Shown piece by piece: positions 7,545 to 14,444 of a DNA stretch of 14,636 bases; within the stretch, counting starts at the first letter, position 1; each line of letters starts with the position of its first letter. The notes under the pieces were generated by a model. The model was not told where the DNA came from. It did no database searches and worked only from the letters and a program-made list of their open reading frames with translations. The DNA is taken from positions 1 to 14,636 of the forward strand of contig JAEWSP010000004.1 of NCBI GenBank assembly GCA_023459795.1, written 5' to 3'. Source of the stretch: Bacillota bacterium. GTDB taxonomy: Bacteria > Bacillota_I > Bacilli_A > RFN20 > CAG-288. The position numbers and the translations under genes were made by a program.

Positions 7545-8653
7545 GCCTTTGCTCCTTTCCTTTTTGCAAGTGCCGACTTTGTTCTATGGAATAAGGTTTT
7601 GAAGAAGATCACGACTCTTGCAATAAACAGTTTCTTCTCTCCGAGGGTCTCCAGATTCCGCTTCACGTCGTTCAGGATCAGATTGAAGAGAAGAATCAGT
7701 CCCATCAGGACGATGCCCAAGGAGAAACGGATGTCGTAGTTCATGCTTCCGGGGACGGCTTCCCCGAAGTCGGCCAGCATCTGGCTTGTCAGTACGCTTG
7801 CCGGAAGGAACGGATTCCGGGTGACACCCGGAATCAGTCCCATGACCATGGAGACAGCCGTTGCTTCTCCCAGGGCTCTTCCGACTCCTAGGGAGATGCC
7901 GGCAAGGATTCCGGATCTTGCACTCCGGAGCGCGATCTTGAAGTTCGTCTCGGTCTTGGTGGCACCAAGGGCAAGGGAACCCTTGATCTGGTTTTCGTCT
8001 ACTGCCTTCAATGCGGTGACGGAGACGGAGATGATCGTCGGCATGACCATGAGGGAGAGAAGAAGGGCACCGGCAAGAAGGGAAACCCCGCTTGAGTCTT
8101 TCATTCCCAGGCCTCTGGCCATGGATTTCACGATCGGGAGGATTACGCCCATGCCGAAGACGCCATAGATGACGCTAGGGATGGAGGCCAGAAGGTCAAC
8201 CGAGGTTTCGGCAACCTTGGCTAAGGGCTTCGGGGCAATACGGGTCATGAAGAGAGAGGTAAGAAGGCTCAGCGGTATCGAGAAGAGGAGGACGAAGAAG
8301 AGGAGGATCAGGGTATTGGCGGCAAGGTAGAGCCCTCCGAAGAGGAACTTCTTCGTTTCGGTATCGAATCCGCCCTTGAAGATGGAGCCTGTCAGGAAGT
8401 AGGAGAAGCTCTCCTTTCCCTCCTCGACTACTCCCGAAGAGAGCGTCTCCGTGTAGGTCCCGAAGAACGGCTTCAGCCCCTTGACGAGCACGAAGAGGAG
8501 GACGACGACGACAACGGATGCGGAAATCAGTGTCAGAACCAGAAACAGAAGCCGGACCAGGCGGTCCAGCTTCCTCTTCCGGGCTGACGAGGAAATAGCT
8601 CTCTTCTGAATAGAGGCCGCTACTTCCTCCAGGAACACCCGGCTGTCTTCCAT
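7541..8653 (-). CDS. pstC: Phosphate ABC transporter permease PstC
   Basis: PstC is the second permease subunit of the phosphate importer, pairing with PstA. TM1 is at about 33-58. An outer loop spans about 60-105, and the permease core contains ASIPSVIYGVFGMG (156-169), the EAA loop around 214-249 (ALKAVDENQIKGSLALGATK) and GRALGEATAVSMVMG (258-272). At 370 residues it is longer than the usual 290-320, with a charged cytoplasmic N-terminal lead of about 32 residues, the larger outer loop, and a basic C-terminal tail (about 330-370, ending KRKGAKA). The ATG is two bases after the pstS TAG, and the only purine-rich site (AGGA) lies about 14 bases upstream. Re-initiation after pstS is therefore the likely mode of translation. 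It overlaps pstA by 4 bp. Confidence 0.94.
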   Translation of the reverse strand: MEDSRVFLEEVAASIQKRAISSSARKRKLDRLVRLLFLVLTLISASVVVVVLLFVLVKGLKPFFGTYTETLSSGVVEEGKESFSYFLTGSIFKGGFDTETKKFLFGGLYLAANTLILLFFVLLFSIPLSLLTSLFMTRIAPKPLAKVAETSVDLLASIPSVIYGVFGMGVILPIVKSMARGLGMKDSSGVSLLAGALLLSLMVMPTIISVSVTALKAVDENQIKGSLALGATKTETNFKIALRSARSGILAGISLGVGRALGEATAVSMVMGLIPGVTRNPFLPASVLTSQMLADFGEAVPGSMNYDIRFSLGIVLMGLILLFNLILNDVKRNLETLGEKKLFIARVVIFFKTLFHRTKSALAKRKGAKA

Positions 8654-8655
8654 AG

Positions 8656-9663
8656 CTAGTCGAGATCCTGCCAGGTGGTGTAGGAAGCACCGAGCTTGTA
8701 GATGTTCAGGAGCTTTTCTCCGGTGATTGTAGCAAGCGGATTCTTGCTGTTGACGCCGACCGCGATGCCGTCGATGCAGATCCGGCCGTAGCTTCCGGTG
8801 GCTAACGGCTCTCCGGAAGTGAGGTTGAACTCCCTGGAAGCAAAGGCGATGTCGTACTTGTGGGAAGTTCCGTCCTTCTGGGTGTAGGTATAGGCATCAC
8901 CCGATCCATGATGGTCATGGACTTCCTTGAAGTTTCCGGCACGCTTGCTGAAGTCCTGGGAAAGCGCCTTGGAGACTTCCTCGACGGAAGTCGATCCGCC
9001 GAAGGACAGGGAGATAGACGAATGGTCGTCTTCGATTCCGGCATAGTTCTTCTTCACCTCGTTCCAGCTGGGGGTAGCTGCAGTGAGGCTGACGATTCCG
9101 CCGGCTCCCTTGATCGTCGTCATGCCTTCGCTTGTTCCCATGTAGGCGACAAAGGCATTCACGATCGTAGCCTTGACGGATTCTTCTGCCGAGAAGTCTA
9201 CTCTCTGGCAGTAATTGAAGTTACGGCTGAGCTTGTAGGTTCCGTCCAGGATCGAATCCTCGGTTGCTTCGACTCCTTCGTACTGCACATCCTTGGCACC
9301 CTTCTTCTTGGCATCCGCAAGGGAGGAAAAGGAGAAGTAGCCGATTCCGTATTCGTCCTGGCTCAGCTTGGCGATCATATCTCCGTTTCCGGAGGTGGAC
9401 TGGACCTTCGTGGAAAGCTTGCTGTCATCCGTCTTTGCTGCGGAGAGTCCGATCTTCGTCATGAAGCCGTCCCTTGTTCCAGAGGTGGTGTCTCTTGTAT
9501 AGGGGTGGATGGGCTGAGTCTTGTCGAAGGCGACCACGGTCGTACTGGTGGTATCCTTTCCGGCAGTAGTAGAACTTGCATCGGCTGTCTTCTTGCATCC
9601 GGCAAGGAGTGCTCCCATAAGAATCACTCCCATCAGGATTCCTCTTCCGTTTCTGTTTTTCAT
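8656..9663 (-). CDS. pstS: Phosphate-binding lipoprotein PstS with circularly permuted halves
   Basis: This is the extracellular, lipid-anchored phosphate receptor of the Pst importer. Numbered from the ATG at 9663, the 335-residue protein has a lipoprotein signal ending LLAG-C23 and a Ser/Thr linker (about 29-43). A module follows at about 47-195 with RDTTSGTRDGF (57-67), NGDMIAKL (93-100), GIGYFSF (106-112) and DGTYKLSRNF (140-149). A second module at about 216-335 has GGSTSVEEV (222-230), HGSGDAY (252-258), IAFASREF (272-279), DGIAVGVN (298-305) and a terminal TTWQDL. In ordinary PstS, the second set comes first and the SGTR set follows, so the order is reversed while the ligand-binding blocks are retained. 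A GTG ten codons upstream (9693) is less likely as start because the ATG leads straight into the signal peptide and has AAGGA about ten bases before it. It is the first gene of the operon. Confidence 0.9.
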   Translation of the reverse strand: MKNRNGRGILMGVILMGALLAGCKKTADASSTTAGKDTTSTTVVAFDKTQPIHPYTRDTTSGTRDGFMTKIGLSAAKTDDSKLSTKVQSTSGNGDMIAKLSQDEYGIGYFSFSSLADAKKKGAKDVQYEGVEATEDSILDGTYKLSRNFNYCQRVDFSAEESVKATIVNAFVAYMGTSEGMTTIKGAGGIVSLTAATPSWNEVKKNYAGIEDDHSSISLSFGGSTSVEEVSKALSQDFSKRAGNFKEVHDHHGSGDAYTYTQKDGTSHKYDIAFASREFNLTSGEPLATGSYGRICIDGIAVGVNSKNPLATITGEKLLNIYKLGASYTTWQDLD

Positions 9664-9696
9664 TTTTCTGTCTGTCCTTTCTTGGTACAACACAAG

Positions 9697-9702
9697 TCTA
9701 TA
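9697..9702 (-). promoter_or_regulatory. Predicted -10 element of the pst-pho operon
   Basis: TATAGA on the minus strand, with a predicted start near 9690 and a leader of about 27 bases before the pstS ATG. No good -35 hexamer lies 17 bases upstream, as expected of a promoter that depends on an activator. An alternative -10 (CAAAAT, 9712-9717) lies closer to the Pho-box repeats. Confidence 0.45.
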
Positions 9703-9732
9703 GGACAGGGGATTTTGAATCCTTACCGGAAA

Positions 9733-9759
9733 AGTAAAGAATTGTAAAGGAATTGTTAA
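9733..9759 (-). promoter_or_regulatory. Pho box: three direct TT(A/T)AC(A/T) repeats upstream of pstS
   Basis: On the minus strand the order is TTAACA (9754-9759), ATTCC, TTTACA (9743-9748), ATTC, TTTACT (9733-9738). The unit recurs at an 11-bp then 10-bp step, so the copies fall on the same helix face. This matches the PhoP/PhoB-binding direct repeats known from Bacillus (TTAACA-like hexamers with about 5-bp spacers). Its position upstream of pstS and the PhoB/PhoR genes in the same operon imply positive autoregulation under phosphate limitation. Confidence 0.72.
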
Positions 9760-9889
9760 GGAACGGAAATAATGAGAATCGGGGAATAAGAAAGTTTTCC
9801 TTACTAATAGGTAAATAGGCTGAAATTCGGGATTCCTAAGAAAAAGAAAGCTCTATCTTGCATTTTTCTATGTTTTTTTGGTTTGCCTG

Positions 9890-9898
9890 TGTTATAGT
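9890..9898 (+). promoter_or_regulatory. Extended -10 promoter of the DEAD-box helicase gene
   Basis: TGT-TATAGT (9890-9898) is an extended -10 element with a predicted start near 9905, 30 bases before the ATG at 9935. A T-run lies upstream but no clear -35. Its position inside an alternative TTG-initiated N-terminal extension argues against that extension. Confidence 0.5.
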
Positions 9899-9934
9899 AC
9901 TTCGTTCTTTGTCGACGGAAAAGAAAGATATCGC

Positions 9935-11962
9935 ATGCATTTTACTGATTTAGGTTTGGACGATGACTTGATGGCTGGACTCTGCTCTCTTCACTATACG
10001 GAGCTTACCCCGATCCAGGAGAAGGCAATTCCTCTCCTTATGTCTGGTAAAGACGTAATCGGACTTGCTCCTACCGGAACCGGAAAGACCTTCGCCTATG
10101 CGATTCCTCTGATCGAGAAGATCGATCTCTCGTTGGACAAGGTACAGGGACTTGTACTCGTCCCGACCAGGGAACTGGCCATCCAGAGCACGGCGGCGAT
10201 CCGCAGCCTTCTCCAACACAAGGACGGCATCGCTACGACTTCCGTATTCGGAGGCGAAAGCATCAACAGGGAGATCATGGAGCTCAAAAAGCATCCCAAG
10301 ATCATCGTTGCCACTCCGGGACGTCTCCTCGACCATCTGTCGAGAAGGACAATCCGGTTAGACAATATGAAGATGCTAGTGCTCGACGAATGCGACGACA
10401 TGCTGTCGATGGGTTTCCTTCCGGACGTCAAGAGAATCCTAGGGTATGCGAAGAATTCGTATCAGGGGCTCTTGTTCTCGGCGACGATGAACAAGGAAGT
10501 CTCTCTCTTCGCAAGAACCTATCTCCCGAAGGCGGAAAAGATCGAAGCCAAGAAGCCGGAAAGCGAGAAGACCCTCATCTCCCAGTTTGCTATCCGTACG
10601 ACCGAGAAGGAAAAGCTTGATGTTCTTACCTCTCTCCTCGACAGTCAGGAGTTCGACAGCTGCTTCGTCTTTGTCCGGACGAAGTACGGTGCCTCCAAGC
10701 TCGAGAAGAAACTTCAGAAGCTCTCCTATCCGGCTGTTTCCCTGCACGGGAACCTCAGCCAGAACAAGCGGGAGAAGAACATGCAGGCCTTCCGAAGCGG
10801 GGAAGCGAAGATCCTGATTGCCACGGATATCGCGGCGAGAGGAATCGACGTCCAGAATGCCGATATGGTGGTCAACTACAACATCCCGGATGAGGATGAG
10901 TATTATGTCCACCGGATCGGAAGAACCGGGCGCGCCGGAAAGACGGGAAGAGCCTATACGTTCTTCAATCCGGACGAAGTCGGGATGATTAAGAAATACG
11001 AGAAGATGACGAAAGCAGTAATCGAACCTTATAAGGTCAACGTTATTGCAAAAGTTGCGGATGAAAAGCAGAAAGATGCACCATCTGCAAAGACCAAAGA
11101 CGTATCAAAGAAGCCGGGCGCGGTTTCCTTGAAGAAAGAAAAGCGAGAAAAGCGTATTATGGAATTCGAAAAGATTGCAGCGGCCGTTAAGGGAATTGTC
11201 GACAAGGGTGATCCGGCCCTCAAGAAGGAAGACCTGGACAAGGTTATTGCCTTAGTGAATGACGGAAAGACCGAAGACCTGGCTACTTCTGAAACGGTAG
11301 CTTGGGCACTCATGAAGATCCTTGAAGACACAACGGATCCGGATGACAAGAAGGGCGGAGACGAGAACAAGGCGGATGACAATTCCACGACCCAGCGTCT
11401 GTTCATCAACGTCGGCGAACTCGATGGATTCGAAGACAACGACTCCCTCAAGAAGTTCATCATGGATGCAGTTCCGTCCCTCAAGGACGAGGACTTCTCC
11501 GACGTCTATATCCGGGACAAGTTTGCTTTCGTCGAAGTTCCCAAGACCTCGGTTGACGAGATCATGAAGAACGTCGTCGGAAAGATGGTTGGAGAGAGAG
11601 AAGTTCATGTCGAACTCTCCGAGAAGAAGGATGCTTCGAGAGGCGGCGGAAGAGGCGGACGCTCCTTCGGCGGCCATCGCGGCGGATTCGGCGGCGGGTA
11701 CGGACATTCCGATCGCGGCGGATTCGGACACTCTGACCGTGGCGGCTATGGCCATTCCGACCGTGGCGGATTCGGCGGCGGATACGGACATTCTGACCGT
11801 GGCGGATACGGAAGCCGTGGATACGGACATTCCGACCGTGGCGGATTCGGTGGCGGATACGGACATTCTGATCGCGGTGGCTATGGCCATTCCGATCGCG
11901 GCGGATACGGACACTCCGACCGTGGCGGATACGGACACGACAACGGCGGTTACAAGGACTAA
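9935..11962 (+). CDS. deaD: DEAD-box (DECD) ATP-dependent RNA helicase with RNA-binding domain and repeat tail
   Basis: This RNA helicase probably remodels rRNA, mRNA or degradation complexes. Numbered from the ATG at 9935, 675 residues contain motif Q (Thr25-Pro26-Ile27-Gln28), motif I APTGTGKT (45-52), Ia PTRELA (77-82), Ib TPGRL (127-131), motif II DECD (151-154) in place of DEAD, motif III SAT (182-184), V ATDIAARGID (296-305) and VI HRIGRTGR (326-333). A charged Lys/Glu-rich linker (about 353-487) leads to a DbpA/CsdA-type RNA-binding domain (488-562: RLFINVGELDGF, then DVYIRDKFAFVEV). The tail (567-675) is built on eight copies of GHSDRGG. The upstream TTG at 9878 would translate promoter sequence, so I chose the ATG at 9935, although its ribosome binding site (GGAAAAGAAAG) is weak. 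The domain order resembles E. coli DeaD/CsdA more than short CshB-type helicases. It is monocistronic, diverging from pstS. Confidence 0.92.
   Translation: MHFTDLGLDDDLMAGLCSLHYTELTPIQEKAIPLLMSGKDVIGLAPTGTGKTFAYAIPLIEKIDLSLDKVQGLVLVPTRELAIQSTAAIRSLLQHKDGIATTSVFGGESINREIMELKKHPKIIVATPGRLLDHLSRRTIRLDNMKMLVLDECDDMLSMGFLPDVKRILGYAKNSYQGLLFSATMNKEVSLFARTYLPKAEKIEAKKPESEKTLISQFAIRTTEKEKLDVLTSLLDSQEFDSCFVFVRTKYGASKLEKKLQKLSYPAVSLHGNLSQNKREKNMQAFRSGEAKILIATDIAARGIDVQNADMVVNYNIPDEDEYYVHRIGRTGRAGKTGRAYTFFNPDEVGMIKKYEKMTKAVIEPYKVNVIAKVADEKQKDAPSAKTKDVSKKPGAVSLKKEKREKRIMEFEKIAAAVKGIVDKGDPALKKEDLDKVIALVNDGKTEDLATSETVAWALMKILEDTTDPDDKKGGDENKADDNSTTQRLFINVGELDGFEDNDSLKKFIMDAVPSLKDEDFSDVYIRDKFAFVEVPKTSVDEIMKNVVGKMVGEREVHVELSEKKDASRGGGRGGRSFGGHRGGFGGGYGHSDRGGFGHSDRGGYGHSDRGGFGGGYGHSDRGGYGSRGYGHSDRGGFGGGYGHSDRGGYGHSDRGGYGHSDRGGYGHDNGGYKD
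11642..11940 (+). repeat. In-gene tandem repeats coding for the GHSDRGG tail
   Basis: The 3' end of the helicase gene is an irregular array of units translating to GHSDRGGYG or GHSDRGGFGGGYG (24 or 36 bp), preceded by RGG-type units. Eight GHSDRGG copies are visible. The DNA copies differ mainly at synonymous third positions (GAT/GAC, CGC/CGT, TCC/TCT), so selection on the protein seems likely. Arrays like this can expand or contract by slippage or recombination. Confidence 0.85.
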
Positions 11963-11969
11963 AACCTTG

Positions 11970-11996
11970 ATCCCTGGCTCCGGCCAGGGATTTTTT
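11970..11996 (+). terminator. Rho-independent terminator of the helicase gene
   Basis: A 9-bp perfect stem ATCCCTGGC / GCCAGGGAT with a TCCG loop (11970-11991) runs directly into TTTTTT, starting eight bases after the helicase stop. Confidence 0.9.
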
Positions 11997-12031
11997 GGTG
12001 CACGGAATAGAAAAACGGACCGTCTTTTCCC

Positions 12032-12037
12032 TATACT
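12032..12037 (+). promoter_or_regulatory. -10 element of the lipase-like gene, abutting the start codon
   Basis: TATACT ends only six bases before the ATG at 12044. Transcription started at the usual distance would begin at, or within a base or two of, the start codon. No Shine-Dalgarno sequence is present between the helicase terminator and the ATG, and no clear -35 is seen. Confidence 0.5.
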
Positions 12038-12043
12038 ATAGGT

Positions 12044-13903
12044 ATGGTAAAAAAGAGAATTTGCTTGACCGGTCTTGTCCTTCTATCGGAGCTTCTGCCT
12101 TTCTCCTCTTTTTCGAAGGACCAGAATTCTATTACGAAGGTTCCTCTTTCCTATGCCGTTCAAGGGGAAAACAGGGAAAAAGAAGACTACCTGAATTATT
12201 CCGATTCCTATTTCTCTTCCCCTTCTACGACCTACAATCCCTCTTTGGCTACTGCTTCCATGCTTCTCTCCCTTACCAACTACAATACGACCCCGGAAGA
12301 AAGCCGCTTCGAGTCCACCGAGAACTGTCTTTCCGGCTGCGGATTCTCTGCGATTACTCCCAATGAAGACTGCTTAGGCCCGAAGAGGGCTGATACGATC
12401 GGTGCCGTATACGGAAAGAAGGCACTGACTGACTGCACACTATTAGCTGTCTCTATCCGCGGTATTTCCTACGAGGTGGAATGGGCCTCCAATTTCACGG
12501 TCGGCAAGACAGGAAACGGGAACGACCACGAAGGATTCCGAAAGGCTGCCGATCATGTCCTAGAAGGTCTTTCCGATTACATCCAGACGGAAGGGATAAC
12601 CGGGAACATCAAGCTCTGGGTTACCGGCTTCTCGAGAGGCGCAGCTACTGCCAATCTTCTTTCCGGATCCCTGGATTCCTCGCTCCTTGGAAAGGATGCT
12701 ACTCTTCCTGGCACTGTCACGTATACGAAGGAAGACTTATATACCTATACGTTTGAAGCACCGCAAGGGGCTTACTATGACCGGTTTGCCTCGTCCGTCG
12801 ATATCAAGAAGGAAGGGTATTCCAATATCTTCAATATCGTAAACCCGGACGATGTCGTTCCTAAGGCTCCGTTCTCTGCTTTCGGCTTTGCCCGGTACGG
12901 TGTCGATCGTTTCCTTCCCAACTCCCTGAATGACAGCAACTATGCATCCGATATCGAAGTCGTCCGGGAAACCTATAGGAAAGAAGGAGGCTATCTGGAA
13001 AGCGGGGAAGCAAAGCTTCCTACGTTCTCCTATCCGACGCTAAGGAATTTGCGGAGCGACAAAGAGCCGATCCTCTCCCTGTCCCAGCATCAGGACTGGA
13101 CCCTTGGCCTTTATTTCGACTCCTTCTGGGACGTGTTTGCAACCGCCGGTCTGAAGAAGAGGGACTACTACGCTGAAAACCTGCAGGAAGGTTTGACATC
13201 CTTCCTTGTCCTTACGTATAAGGGAGGGGGCCCGGATTTCTCCTCTACCTATGCCGCTTTGGCACAGTTCTTCGGAGATAGCGGAGCAAAGAAGCTTCTT
13301 GCGGACAAGGATAATCCGATAACCCTGTATAAAGACTTTACGTCTCTCCTGGACAAAGCTATCCGGGATGCCGATTTGACAATCAGCTCCATGGATCTCT
13401 TCCGTTCGGCTGTATCCCTGGTGTTTACCGGACTCAGGACATTCCTGAGCGATCTTTCCCTGATCCTTCCGCTTATCGATTCAGACAACTTCCGGGGAAT
13501 GGCAATCAACCATGATCCCTGCCTTGCCTTAAGCTACCTCAAGTCCATGGACTCCCTGTATACGGAAAGCCCGGTAAAGGCTAATATGGAGGGAAGATAC
13601 TACCGCCTGGAATCTACCGATCAGGAAAAGGACTTCACCCTTCTTCAAAACGGAAAGGAAATCCTTAAGAGCAGCAAGGGGAAGCTTTCTTCTTCCTCTA
13701 GCCACTACCCCTGCGGATATGAATCCGGAAAGCTTCTCTTCTACTTCCCCGTCGGGGAAGGATATACCCTGAAGACGGAAAAGGATTCCTCCTTCGCTCT
13801 GTCCGTATATGAGCCTTCCCGGCTGCGCTTCATCGATTCTATTACTTCCGATGGGACTGCCGTCAAGGGAGAAGACCAGAACGTCCAAGTTGTAGCCGAA
13901 TAA
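12044..13903 (+). CDS. Secreted lipase-like alpha/beta hydrolase of unknown substrate
   Basis: A 619-residue protein with an N-terminal Sec signal (MVKKR, then hydrophobic to about residue 20, ending near SSFS; no lipobox). The catalytic region resembles class 3 lipases. The nucleophile elbow is GFSRG (195-199, Ser197), inside LWVTGFSRGAATANLL. A strand follows, YTYTFEAPQGA (233-243), then NIFNIVNPDDVVP (261-273), where Asp269 or Asp270 is the likely acid. His490 (INHDP) is the best candidate for the catalytic His, about 220 residues later, so a long helical insert separates it from the acid. A C-terminal region after about 515 is polar and beta-rich, and may be an accessory domain. Related proteins act on lipids or other esters; the substrate here cannot be read. 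The start is fixed by the signal peptide, although no ribosome binding site precedes it. It is flanked by terminators on both sides, hence monocistronic. Confidence 0.75.
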   Translation: MVKKRICLTGLVLLSELLPFSSFSKDQNSITKVPLSYAVQGENREKEDYLNYSDSYFSSPSTTYNPSLATASMLLSLTNYNTTPEESRFESTENCLSGCGFSAITPNEDCLGPKRADTIGAVYGKKALTDCTLLAVSIRGISYEVEWASNFTVGKTGNGNDHEGFRKAADHVLEGLSDYIQTEGITGNIKLWVTGFSRGAATANLLSGSLDSSLLGKDATLPGTVTYTKEDLYTYTFEAPQGAYYDRFASSVDIKKEGYSNIFNIVNPDDVVPKAPFSAFGFARYGVDRFLPNSLNDSNYASDIEVVRETYRKEGGYLESGEAKLPTFSYPTLRNLRSDKEPILSLSQHQDWTLGLYFDSFWDVFATAGLKKRDYYAENLQEGLTSFLVLTYKGGGPDFSSTYAALAQFFGDSGAKKLLADKDNPITLYKDFTSLLDKAIRDADLTISSMDLFRSAVSLVFTGLRTFLSDLSLILPLIDSDNFRGMAINHDPCLALSYLKSMDSLYTESPVKANMEGRYYRLESTDQEKDFTLLQNGKEILKSSKGKLSSSSSHYPCGYESGKLLFYFPVGEGYTLKTEKDSSFALSVYEPSRLRFIDSITSDGTAVKGEDQNVQVVAE

Positions 13904-13910
13904 GAAAGAC

Positions 13911-13948
13911 AAAGGACTGCTCCTTGGACAGGAATCAGTCCTTTTTTT
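13911..13948 (+). terminator. Rho-independent terminator of the lipase-like gene
   Basis: Stem AAAGGACTG (13911-13919) pairs with CAGTCCTTT (13936-13944). The intervening bases contain an inner TCCT/AGGA pairing, giving one long imperfect hairpin. It ends in a run of seven T, beginning eight bases after the stop. Confidence 0.85.
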
Positions 13949-14410
13949 GTGGTTGTCTTTTCTGCCTTTGGCAGGCACTTCCTTTTCCTTGCCCGGAAGA
14001 AGACGGAAAGAGCTACGGAGCAAAAGAACCAAGAAGGGAACCTCCTTTTTATTGGGTATGGAAAAAAATGGCTTTGGTACTTAAACGGAAACGGGTTTAA
14101 GTAAAAGGAGTAAATTTAGCTAAACAATTTAAGTAGAAACAAACACGAATTACAAAAATATACAAGTTTACAAGTAACAACCGCCAAACAGGCGGGAAAC
14201 AGCCTTTTTAGAAAAAGACACTTGCAATAAATAGAGTAAATTTATAAGCGAAGAGTAAAACTAGAAAAATTAATTAAAACTCCAATTTAGTTAGCTTTTT
14301 ATGCCTTAAAATAACTATAATCTGCAATTTGAAATTTGCTTTGAAAAATATTTTTGCTGGTTTTTTCGGGCTTATAATAAGCGATTTTAGAAAGCGATTA
14401 CAAAATGGAC
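13949..14410. other. Gene-free region changing to A+T-rich DNA
   Basis: No credible coding frame is present on either strand. The first 90 bases keep the base composition of the neighbouring genes and include a small hairpin, CTGCC-TTT-GGCAG (13962-13974). From about 14040 the sequence turns strongly A+T-rich. Visible elements are a 9-bp inverted repeat TACTTAAAC / GTTTAAGTA (14078-14103), a hairpin CCGCC-AAACA-GGCGG (14181-14195) followed nine bases later by TTTTT, and two copies of GAGTAAATTTA (14108-14118 and 14234-14244). I see no tRNA, rRNA, DnaA-box cluster, CRISPR array or transposon end. Confidence 0.7.
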
Positions 14411-14438
14411 TTGACATATTTTTTATACTCAATATAAT
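14411..14438 (+). promoter_or_regulatory. Near-consensus sigma-A promoter in the A+T-rich region
   Basis: TTGACA (14411-14416) and TATAAT (14433-14438) are both perfect consensus hexamers separated by 16 bases, the strongest promoter match in the window. The predicted start is near 14445. No open reading frame with a ribosome binding site follows within the window, so it serves a non-coding RNA or a gene beyond the right edge. Confidence 0.75.
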
Positions 14439-14444
14439 GATTGC

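Noticed and set aside
8860..9747. Long open frame antisense to pstS (295 codons)
   Set aside because: It runs across the pstS promoter and has no recognisable domain or ribosome binding site. The sense strand encodes a clear lipoprotein.
9878..9934. TTG-initiated extension of the helicase
   Set aside because: It would begin upstream of, and translate, the extended -10 promoter; motif Q starts soon after the ATG at 9935.
11252..11938. Repetitive Ser/Ala/Val frame antisense to the helicase tail
   Set aside because: Its repeats are the mirror of the GHSDRGG-coding repeats; no start signal or terminator fits it.
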